Source of the DNA: Streptomyces litmocidini
GTDB lineage: Bacteria > Actinomycetota > Actinomycetes > Streptomycetales > Streptomycetaceae
NCBI RefSeq assembly: GCF_014649755.1
Contig: NZ_BMTQ01000012.1
Span: 62,001-126,000, forward strand
Direction of reading: 5' to 3'
Length of the DNA: 64,000 nt
Shown here: piece after piece, positions 50,508 through 60,700 of the stretch
Layout: each line of letters opens with the position of its first letter
How positions within the stretch are numbered: position 1 is the stretch's first letter
Notes under the pieces: generated by a model
The model's database searches: none
What the model was told of the DNA's origin: nothing
Seen by the model: only the letters and a program-made list of their open reading frames with translations
Translations under genes and position numbers: made by a program

Positions 50508-51785
50508 CTACTCCTGCCGGACGCAGAGCCTCCCGGTGATCTGCACGCGGTCGAGGGCGCCGGTCGCCGGGTCGCGCAGGAACCGCCCCAGGTACGGCAG
50601 CGCCGCACGCGGCCCGTCCCCCGAGGGCGTACGGAAGGAGAGGTCCCCGCCGACGAGGAGACGGACCGGTGCCGCCCCGGCGACCGAGAGCAGGAGGTCG
50701 CCGTCCTCGGCCTCCACCCGGCACGACCAGCCGCCGTTGGCGTAGTGCCCCGCGCACTCCGCCGGGGCCGGCCCGGACCCGGCGTCGTCCGCGTCCCGGG
50801 GGTGACCGTCCCGGGGGTGGTCGCCGACCTCCGGGCCGGTCTCGCGCAGCCGCCCGAGCAGCGACTCCCACAGGCGCGCGCCGCTGCTGCCGTTGGCGGT
50901 CAGCGCCACCACGGTCCGCGTCGACGGGTCCACGCGCAGATGGCTCCACGCCCCGTCGCCGGTGCCGTCGTGGCCGAACCAGGTCCCGTACCGCGACCAT
51001 CCGGCGCCCCAGCCGTCCGCGAGGCCGTGGGCGCCCACGGCGAGCCCCTCCGTGACGTCCTCGCGCATCGCCCGCGCCGTCGCGGCGTCGAGCAGGGCGC
51101 CGCCCGGGCCGAGGCCCAGGTGCGCGGCACCGAACACCGCGAGGTCGCGGGCGGAGACGCACAGGCCCGCGGCCGGGTCCTCCAGCGGCGGCACGGACTG
51201 CTCCCCGATCGGCCGGGGCGGGGCGTCCGGACGTACGAGATGCCCCGAGGCGGTCGGCGCCGCGGCGTCGTGCCCCAGCGGGCGCAGCAGCATCGCCCGC
51301 ACGGCCTCCGCCCAGTCCAGGCCGGTGATCTCCTCGACCAGCCGGCCGGCGATCACGTACCCCGGATTGGAATAGGAGAAGACCGTGCCCGGTTCGTGCA
51401 CGGCCGTCTCGGCCGCGTGGCGGGCGAGCCACCGGGCGCGGGTGGTCCCGGCGGGCGGCTCGACGGTGTTGGCCGCCAGGCCCGCGGTGTGGCTGAGGAC
51501 CTGACGGAGCGTGAACTCCGGGCCGGCGCGCAGTTCGCCCAGCTGCTCCGCCAGGGGTTCGTCCAGGTCCACGTCGCCGTCGGCGACCAGCAGGGCCGCG
51601 AGGGTCGCGGTGAACGGCTTGGTGAGCGAACCGAGCGGGAACGCCGTCGACGCCGTCACCGGCCTTCCCGAACCGGCCTCCTCCTCACCGGTCTCCGCGG
51701 TGCTCAGGACGCCGTCCTGCCAGACCGCCAGCTGGGCACCGGGCACGCCGTGCCGGAGCGCGAGCTCCGCAAGGAGGTCGTTCAC
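50508..51785 (-). CDS. Beta-lactamase-fold serine hydrolase, probable PBP-type (SurE-like) thioesterase
   Basis: This 425-residue protein starts at GTG 51785, overlapping the NRPS stop by four bases. It has the serine-hydrolase triad of the penicillin-binding fold: Ser53-x-x-Lys56 (GSLTKPF), Tyr138-x-Asn140 (YSNPGY) and HxG at 272-274 (GHDGTGD). There is no signal peptide, so it acts in the cytosol, unlike a defence beta-lactamase. A C-terminal lipocalin-like region (about 330-425) follows. In NRPS clusters lacking a thioesterase domain, such stand-alone enzymes cyclise peptides ending in a D-residue; the upstream NRPS ends in an epimerase and has no TE. Confidence 0.85.
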   Translation of the reverse strand: MNDLLAELALRHGVPGAQLAVWQDGVLSTAETGEEEAGSGRPVTASTAFPLGSLTKPFTATLAALLVADGDVDLDEPLAEQLGELRAGPEFTLRQVLSHTAGLAANTVEPPAGTTRARWLARHAAETAVHEPGTVFSYSNPGYVIAGRLVEEITGLDWAEAVRAMLLRPLGHDAAAPTASGHLVRPDAPPRPIGEQSVPPLEDPAAGLCVSARDLAVFGAAHLGLGPGGALLDAATARAMREDVTEGLAVGAHGLADGWGAGWSRYGTWFGHDGTGDGAWSHLRVDPSTRTVVALTANGSSGARLWESLLGRLRETGPEVGDHPRDGHPRDADDAGSGPAPAECAGHYANGGWSCRVEAEDGDLLLSVAGAAPVRLLVGGDLSFRTPSGDGPRAALPYLGRFLRDPATGALDRVQITGRLCVRQE

Positions 51786-54700
51786 CGGTCGTCCTCCGAC
51801 CCGAGGCCCGGCTCGCAGAGTCGGGCGATCGACCGCAGCGCCGCCACGAGCTCGGAGCCGACCCGTTCGACCGTCCGGGGCTCGTGCAGGTTGACCGAGT
51901 AGTAGAGGTCGAAGCCGAGCCGGCCGTCCTCGACCGCGCCGACCACCTCCAGGGCCTGCACGACCCGCTCGCGCTCGTCCTGTTCCCGGCCGATCGGGTC
52001 GTGGAAGGCGTGGAACAGCGAGCGGTCGGCCGTGCGGGTGATCTCCTCGGTCTGGCTGTGGTAGTTGAACAGCACCGCGGGGGGCGTGTGCTCCGCCGTC
52101 GGCGCGCCTGATCCGGCGAGGTGGCGCAGCGCGCCGTGGCCGAGCCCGTTGCCGGGCACGGCGCGCAGGCAGCGGCGCACCGACCGCACGACGGCGGGCC
52201 AGTCGGGCTCGCCGTCCGTCCGCCCGGGCACCTCCAGCGCGACGGGGTACGAGCTGGTGAACCACCCGACGGTGCGCGAGAGGTCGATGTCGTCGAAGAT
52301 CTCCTCGCGTCCGTGGCCCTCCATCTCGATCACCAGCCGGTCGTCGCCGGACCAGCGGCACATCGTCCAGGCCAGCGCGGAGAGCAGCACGTCGCTGACC
52401 CGGGCCCGGAACCGGCCCGGCGCCACGCGCAGCAGTGCCTCGGTCTCGTCCCGCTCCAGGCGCACCGGCATGATCCGCCGCGACGACACCACGTTCGGTC
52501 CGGAGCCGTCGGCCGGCAGCGGCGCCCCCTCGGGCACGGCCTCCCAGTACGCGGTCTGGTCCGCGAAACCGCCGTCGGCCGCGTGCGCCGCGAGCCTCGT
52601 GGCCCACTGCCGGAAGGAGGAGGTCTTGGCGCCGAGGTCGACCGTCCCGCCCGCGAGGGCCTGCCGGTAGGCGAGGTCCAGGTCGTGGTTGAGGATCCGC
52701 CACGACACCGCGTCGACCACGAGGTGGTGCACGGTCAGGTGCAGGTGCGGCCGCCGGTCCGGGCCGAGGTCGAACAGGACGGCCCGCAGCAGCGGCCCCT
52801 CCGCCAGGTCGAAGCCCGTGTCGGCCGCCGCGGCGATCCGGTTCATGACCGGGGGCAGTTCCTCGTCGGGCAGCCCCGAGAGGTCGTGGCGCTCGAACAG
52901 CTCGCCGGTCTCGGCCGCGGCGTTCCGCTGCGACCAGTGGCCCCGCTCGTCGCGGACGTACCGCATCCGCAGCGCGTCGTGGTGCGCGACGACCGCCGCG
53001 AGGGCGGCCCGCAGCGCGGTCTCGTCGGTGTCCGCCGCCAGTTCGACGTGGATCGACTGGGCGAGGTGGTGCGGGGCGACCGTGTTGCGGGCGAAGAACT
53101 CGTACTGGATCGGGGTGAGCGGCACCTCGCCGGCCTCGGCCCGCTGGGTGGCGGCGACCCGTCGGTCCCGGCCGGCCGCGGCGACGAGCCGCTCGACGGT
53201 CGGATGGCGGAACAGGTCGCTGGAGGAGACCTGCAGTCCCGCCCTGCGGCTCTTGAACACGACCTGGATGCTGAGGATCGAGTCGCCGCCGAGGTCGAAG
53301 AAGTCGTCGGTGACCCCGACGCGCTCCACTCCGAGCACCTCCGCCCAGATCGCGGCCATCGTGCGCTCGTCGGGGGTGCGGGGCTCCACCGGGGCCCGTC
53401 CGGCCGTCGCCGTCGTGGGCTCCGGCAGGGCCCGGCGGTCGACCTTGCCGTGCGGGGTGAGGGGGATGCGGTCGAGCCGGACGAGCGCGGCCGGGACCAT
53501 GTACGCGGGCAGGCGGGAGGCGAGGTACGCGGTCAGTACGGCCGGGTCCTGCTCCGAGACCACGTACCCGACGAGGCGCCGGCGGCCCGGCTGGTCCTCG
53601 CGGACGACGACGGCCGCCCGCGCCACGTCCGGGTGTTCGGCGAGGGCCTGCTCGATCTCGCCGAGCTCGATGCGGTAGCCGCGCAGCTTCACCTGGTCGT
53701 CGGTGCGGCCGACGAACTCCAGCGTTCCGTCGGGACGCCACCGCATCAGGTCGCCGGTGCGGTACATCCGGGAACCGGGCTTCCCGAACGGGTCCGGCAG
53801 GAAGCGTTCGGCGGTCATCGCGGGCCGGTCCCGGTAGCCGCGGGACACGCCGTCCCCGGCGAGGTACGCCTCCCCGGCCACGCCCACCGGCACCACCTGG
53901 AGGTCCCGGTCGAGCAGGTAGACCCGGGTGTCCGCGGTCGGCCGGCCGACCGGGACGGTCCGCCCGGGCCGCCCGCCGCGCTCCACCGGGAAGCAGGTCG
54001 CGGTCACCGAGCACTCGGTGGGCCCGTACGCGTTGACGATCCGCAGGCCGGGCAGCCGGTCGAGGACGCGCGCGCAGTGCGGTGCGGACAGCGCCTCGCC
54101 GCCGACGACGACCTTGCGCAGCCCCGCGAGGATTCCCGGGTCGGTGTCGGCGACGGCGTGGAAGAAGCCCGCCGCGAACGACATGGCCTGCACCTCGTGG
54201 TCGCGCAGGAACTTGTCGAGTTCGTCGACCGAACGGAAGTCGCCCGGCCGCACGGCCAGGCACGCGCCGTTCAGCAGCGCCTGCCACAGCTCGTTCTGCG
54301 CGGCGTCGAACGAGATCGAGTGGTGCTGGGCGATCGTGGCGGCGTCGCCGAAGGTGTGCTCGCCCGCGGCGCGCACCAGGCGGACGAGGCCGCGGTGGGT
54401 GACCATGCCGGCCTTGGGGACGCCGGTCGAGCCCGAGGTGTAGACGAGCACGGCGAGGTTGTCCGGGACCGTGCGCGAGGGCGGCGGTCCGACGGCGGGC
54501 CCCGGCCGCAGGTCGTCGACGAGCAGGACCTCGGCGCCGGTCGGCGGCAGTCCGGGCGCGAGCGCGGCGCTGGTCAGCAGCACCGGGACGCCCGAGTCGC
54601 GGAAGAGGTGGGCGAGGCGCTCGGGCGGGTAGCCGGGGTCGAGCGGCACGTACGCGCCGCCGGCCTTGAGGACGCCGAGCATGGCGGTGATCATCTCGGC

Positions 54701-57700
54701 GCCGCCCGGCAGGCAGATGCCCACCGGCACCTCCGGGCCGACTCCCCGCCCGGCGAGGTCGTGGGCGAGCCGGTCGGAGCGGGCGTCCAGTTCGGCGTAG
54801 GTGAGCCGGTCGTCGCCGGCGACGACCGCGGGCCGGTCGGGGTGTTCGCGCGCGACCTCCGCGAACAGCTCGTGCAGGCACCGGTCGGGGTAGCCGGACG
54901 GGGTTCCGTTGAACTCCTCGACCAGCCGGTCGCGTTCGGCGCCGCGGACCGTCGGCAGGTCCCGCAGCACGGCGCCGGGCGTCGTCACCATGGCGTCGAG
55001 CACGCCGAGCAGGTGATCGGCGAAGCGGCCCGCGGTGGCGTCGTCGAACAGGCGCGGGTCGTAGCCGAGCCGCAGGTGGAGTCCGTCGACCAGGTGCGCC
55101 ACGCAGGTGAGCGGGAAGTTCGAGGTCTCCAGGCCGGCCAGCGACCGCACCTCCAGGCCGTGCCGCCCGGCCGCGTGCTCGTCGTACGGGAAGTTCTCGA
55201 AGACCACGCAGCTGTCGAAGAGGTCGGTGCCCGCCGGGATCGCGGCCCAGTTCCGCACCTGGGCGAGGGAGGCGTACGCGAACTGGCGGCCGTCGACCTG
55301 CTGCTCCTGGATCTCGCGCAGCCAGGCGCGGAGTTCGCGGTCGGGAGAGACGGTCAGCCGGGCGGGCAGGGTGTTGATGAAGAGGCCGACCATCCCGTCG
55401 GAGCCGGGCAGTTCGGCGGGCCTGCCGCCCACCGTGGTGCCGAAGCAGACCTGCCGGTCGCCGCTGTAGCGGGACAGCAACAGGGCCCAGGCGCCCTGGA
55501 TCAGGGTGTTGACGGTGATCCGGGCCTCCCGGGCGAAGCCCTCCAGGCGCCCGGTCTCCTCGGCCGTGAGCGCGAGGTCGACGTGGCCGGTGTCGCGGGA
55601 CTGGTGCGAGCGCAGCGGCGGCCGGTCGTACGGCAGCGCGGTCGGCGCGGAGAACCCCTCCAGCAGACCGGTCCAGTACGCCTGCGCGGCGGCGGTGTCC
55701 TGCTCGCCCAGCCAGCGCACGTACTCGCGGAACGGGCGGCGCGGGCGCGGCGGCGCGACCTCGCGTCCCCGGAGCGCGGCGTGCTCCGCGAAGACCTCGC
55801 CGAGGACGTCGGCGAAGCTCCAGCCGTCGAGGAGCAGATGGTGCGAGGAGCAGCGCAGGTGGACGGTGGTCGGGGAGAGCCGGGCCAGGTGCAGCCGCAG
55901 CAGCGGCGGCCGCGACAGGTCGAGCGGCTCGCTCGGGGCCTCGGCCAGGAGGCGGATGCGGTCCTGCTGCCGGGCCTCGGTCAGCTCCGACCAGTCCTCG
56001 ATCACGGCGGGCACGCGTACGTCCCGGTGGACCACCTGGAGGGGGCGGCCGGCCTCGGCGTCGGCGATCGCCGTGCGCAGCACGGGCGTGCGGTCGACGA
56101 CGCGTTGCCAGGCCTCGACGAGCAGCGCGGGGTCGGGGACGCCGTCGAGGACGAGCCCGACGTGGGTGAGGTAGATGTCCTCCTCGTGCGCGTCGAGCGA
56201 GTGGAACAGCAGGCCGCTCTGCATGGGCGTGAGCGGGTAGACGTCCTCGACCGTGCGTCCGTCCCCGGCGATCCGGTCGACGCCCGCCTGGTCGAGTCCG
56301 GCGAGCGGGAAGTCGGACGGGGTGCAGCCGCCGGCCCGGGAGCAGTGCGCCACGATGTCGGCGAGCGCCGCGGTGAACCGCTCCGCGAGGCCGGCGATCG
56401 TCGCCTCGTCGTGCAGCGCGGCCGAGTACTCCCAGGAGAACTCGAGCCGGCCGTCGCGGACCATCCCGGTGACCTCCAGGAGGTTCGGGCGGGTCAGGTC
56501 GGCGCCCCGGTCGGGCGCCGGGCTGGGGCGCCAGGCGCGCAGCAGGCCGTCTCCCGTCACCACGTCGAAGTGGCCGTGGTAGTTGAAGCCGACCTGGCAA
56601 CGGCCGCCGCCCAGACCGGCGTTCTCGGTCAGGTGGCGCAGGGCGCCGTATCCGATGCCGGCCTCGGGGACCGCGCGCAGGGTCTCCTTGACCGCCTTGA
56701 TCCGGGTGCCCCAGTCCTCGCCGGGCACGGGCAGCACCACCGGGAAGAGCGTGGTGAACCAGCCCGCCGTGCGGGACAGGTCGACGTCGTCGAAGAGGTT
56801 CTCGCGGCCGTGGCCCTCCAGTTCGACCGCGACGGCGTCGCCGCCGGTCCAGTCGGTCAGCACCGCCGCGAGCGCGGTCAGCAGCACGTCGTTGACCTGG
56901 GTGCGGTACGCCGACGGGACGTCGCGCAGCAGCGCGCGGGTCGACTCCGCGTCGAGGACGGTCTCGACCGTACGGGCGTGGGCGAGGGTGTCGGGCGCCG
57001 GACCGTCGGACGGCAGGGGCGCCGGGTCGTCGGCGGGCAGGGGGGCCGCGCCGTCGACCGGCAGGGGCGGGCAGGCGGCGGAGGCGGTCTCCACGGCCTG
57101 CCAGTACGGCCGTTCGTCGTCGAAGCGGCCGGACGCGGCCGCCTCGCTCAGCCGTCTCGACCACTCCCGGAAGGAGGTGGTCTTCTCCGGGAGGCCGACC
57201 GGCAGGCCCCGTGCCGCCTGCGCGTGGGCGAGTTCCAGGTCGGAGAGCAGCACCCGCCAGGTCACCCCGTCGACGACGAGGTGGTGCGCCGTGACGAACA
57301 GCCGGTCGGGCTCGGGCGCCCCGGTGAGGAGCACCGCGGCGAGCAGGGGTCCGGCGTCGAGCCGGAATCCGGTCTGGGCCGCCGTGACCGCCTCGCGGAC
57401 CGCCCGCTCGCGGGCGTCGCGGTCGAGCCCGGACAGGTCGACCGTGCGGAACGGCTCGCCCGCCTCGGTGGCCGCGCAGTGCTGCCGCCAGGAGCCGTCG
57501 GCGGGGACGGCGCGCAGCCGCAGCGCGTCGTGGTGGTCGAGCAGCGCCGTCACCGCCGTGCGCAGGGCGGCCGGATCGGTGCCGGGCGCGAGCTCGACGA
57601 ACATCGACTGGTTGAAGTGGCCGGCGCCCCCCGGGTACTGCTCGAAGTACCAGTGCTGCACGGGGGTGAGCGGCACGTCCCCGACCGCGTCGACGGCCGT

Positions 57701-60700
57701 CCGCGGGGCCGGGCCGTCCACGGCCCGCTCCTCCGCGGCGGCCCGCTCCTCCGCGGCCCGGACGGCGGCGGCCAGGTCGGCGACCGTCTGGTACTGGAAG
57801 ATCTGCTTGGCGGTCAGGCGCAGGCCCGCCCGCCGCGCCTTCGACACGACCTGCAGTCCGACGATCGAGTCGCCGCCGAGCTCGAAGAAGTTGTCGTCGG
57901 CGCCGACCGTGCCGGGTGCGAGGCCCAGGACCTCCGCCCAGACGGCGGCGAGCTCGGTCTCGGTGCGGTCGCGCGGCGGCACGTGGCCCGCGGGGGCGTG
58001 GTCGGTGGTCGTCGGCGTCGGCAGCGCCTTGCGGTCGAGCGTGCCGCTCGGGGTCATCGGGAGCTCGTCGAGGACGACGAGGGCGGAGGGGATCGCCGGG
58101 TCGGGGACGATCCCGGCGAGGAACGCCCGGAGCTCGGTGAGGGCGGGGGCGGTGCCGTCCGCGGTCAGGTAGCCGACGAGCCGGTCGCGCCCGGCCGGGT
58201 CGGGCCGTACCGCGGCGGCCGCGGCGGTGATGCCCGGGTGGCGCAGCATGGCCGCCTCGACCTCGCCGAGCTCCACCCGGAAGCCGCGGACCTTGACCTG
58301 GTCGTCCGCGCGGCCGAGGTACTCCACGTCGCCGTCGGGCCGCCAGCGTCCGATGTCGCCGGTGCGGTAGAGCCGTCCGCCGGTGAACGGGTCGTCGAGG
58401 AAGCGCTGGGCGGTCAGCTCGGGCCGGTTCCAGTAGCCCTGGGCGACGCCGTCTCCGCCGATGTGGATCTCGCCGGGCACGCCGACGGGGACGGGGCGCA
58501 TCCGGGCGTCGAGAACGTACGTACGGGTGTTGCCCAGCGGTCGGCCGACCGGCACGATCGCCGTGCCGACCGGCTCGCCCGCCCGCAGCCGGTAGGTCGT
58601 GGAGTCCACGGTGGTCTCCGTGGCGCCGTAGTTGTTGGTGACGACGGCGTCGGGGGAGAGCAGTTCCAGGACCGCGGCCGCGTCGTCGGCCAGCCACGCC
58701 TCCGAGCCGACCGCGAGGACGCGCAGCGAGTCGGCCCGGCCGCCGGTCCAGGACAGCTCCTGGGCGATCGCCTTGGCCAGCGACGGGGTGGTCACGAGGA
58801 GCTGGGGGCGGACCTCGGAGATCAGCGCGGCCAGCGCGGGCGGGTCGGTGATCACCTCCGTCGGGCAGATCACCATCTCGCCGCCGTACATGGCGGACAT
58901 CAGGAAGTCGCCGAGGAACAGGTCGACGGCGAGGCTGGACACCGACAGGGAACGGCCCCGCAGTCCGGTCAGGTCGTAGCGGTCGTCCCAGGCGCGCATC
59001 ATGTGGACGGCGTTGCGGTGGCTGACCATCACGCCCTTGGGGCGGCCGGTCGAGCCGGAGGTGTAGACGACGTACGCGAGGTCGTCCGGTCCGGCGGCCG
59101 TGGTGGGCGCGGTGGCGGGCCGGCGGGCGATCGCGTCCTGGTCGGTGTCGAGCCGGACGGTGGTCCAGGGGCCTTCGGCCACCGCCGCCGAGTCGGTGAT
59201 CAGCACCGGTGTCGCGGCGTCGTCGAGCATCATGGCCAGCCGCCCGGCGGGGTGCTCGGGGTCGAGCGGCACGAACGCGCCGCCGGCCTTGAGCACGGCG
59301 AGCAGCGCGACCACGGCGTCCACGCCGCGGTCGAGGCAGACGCCGGTCAGCACGCCCGGCCGGACGCCGGCCGCGACCAGGTGGTGCGCCAGCCGGTTGG
59401 CCCGTTCGGCCAGTTCGGCGAAGGTGAGGCGTCGGCTGCCGTCGCTCACCGCGACGGAGCCGGGCGTCCGGGACGCCTGCTCGTCGAAGATCTCGTGGAG
59501 GGTCCGGGCGGGCGGCACCTCCAGGGCCGGCCCCTGCCAGTCGGCGGTGAGCGTCCGCAGCTCGTCGGCCGGCAGCATGGACAGGCCGGCGAGCGGGGCC
59601 GTGGCCTCCTCCGCCACCGCGCGCAGCAGGGTGACCAGGTGGCCGCCGAGGCGCTCGACGGTCGCCCGGTCGAACAGGTCGGTGCTGTACTCCAGGTAGC
59701 AGACGAGCGAGGAGGCGTCCTCGTAGAAGTCGAACGTCAGGTCCAGCTTCGCGACGTCGACCGGCGGCTGGATCTCGGTGACGTCGAGGCCCCGGAAGGC
59801 CGGCAGCGTGTCGGCCATGTTCTGCAGGTTGACCATCACCTGCACCAGCGGCGGCCGGGAGGCGTCCCGGTCCGGCCGCACCGCCTCGACGAGGCGCTGG
59901 AAGGGGACCTCGTCGTGGGCGAAGGCCTCCAGGAGGCCGGTGCGCACCCGGCCGAGCAGCTCGGTGAACGACAGCGACTCGTCCACCTGGGAGCGCAGCA
60001 CCACGGTGTTGATGAAGAAGCCGATCAGGTTCTCCAGTTCGGGCCGCTGCCGGCCCAGGGTGACGGTGCCGACCGCCACGTCCGTCTCGCCGCAGTAGCG
60101 GGCGAGCAGCACCTTCGTGACCGTGACCAGGGCCATGAACAGCGTCGCGTCCTGTCCGCGGCTCAGTTCGCGCAGCCGGTCCAGCACGTCGGCGGGGATC
60201 TCCACCGGCAGGGTCGCGCCCGCGGGCGTGCGGACGGGCGGCCGCGGCCGGTCGGTGGGCAGTTCGGCCGTGCGCATCCCCGCGAGCCGGTCGCGCCAGT
60301 GGGCGAGCTGCTCGTCGAGGTCGGCGGCCCGCTCGCGCTCCCAGGCGGCGTAGTCGGCGTACTGCACGGACACGGGCGGCAGGGCCGCGGGGGCGCCGCC
60401 GACCGCCGCCTCGTAGCCGGCGGCCAGCTCGCCGAGCAGCCGTCCGGTCGACCAGCCGTCGCACACGATGTGGTGCATGGCCAGGACGAGCACGTGCTCG
60501 CGGTCGTCCACGCGCAGCAGGGTGGCCCGCAGCAGCGGCCCGTGGCGCAGGTCGAAGGGCTCGTTCATCTCCGTCGCGAGGAAGCGTTCGACCGCGGTCC
60601 GCGCGTCGGGCCCCGACACGTCGACGACCGGCAGCTTCTGCCCGGTGTGCTCGTGCACCACCTGGACGCCACGGCCGTCCAGGGCGTCGAACGTGGTGCG

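Noticed and set aside
50508..51785. Reading the serine hydrolase as a secreted beta-lactamase for resistance
   Set aside because: No signal peptide, coupled to the NRPS stop, and the NRPS lacks a thioesterase; a release enzyme fits better. Not fully excluded.
50508..60464. One minus-strand frame joining the thioesterase to a 3300-residue protein
   Set aside because: Its upstream part is an out-of-frame reading of the NRPS; the real hydrolase starts at GTG 51785, overlapping the NRPS stop.
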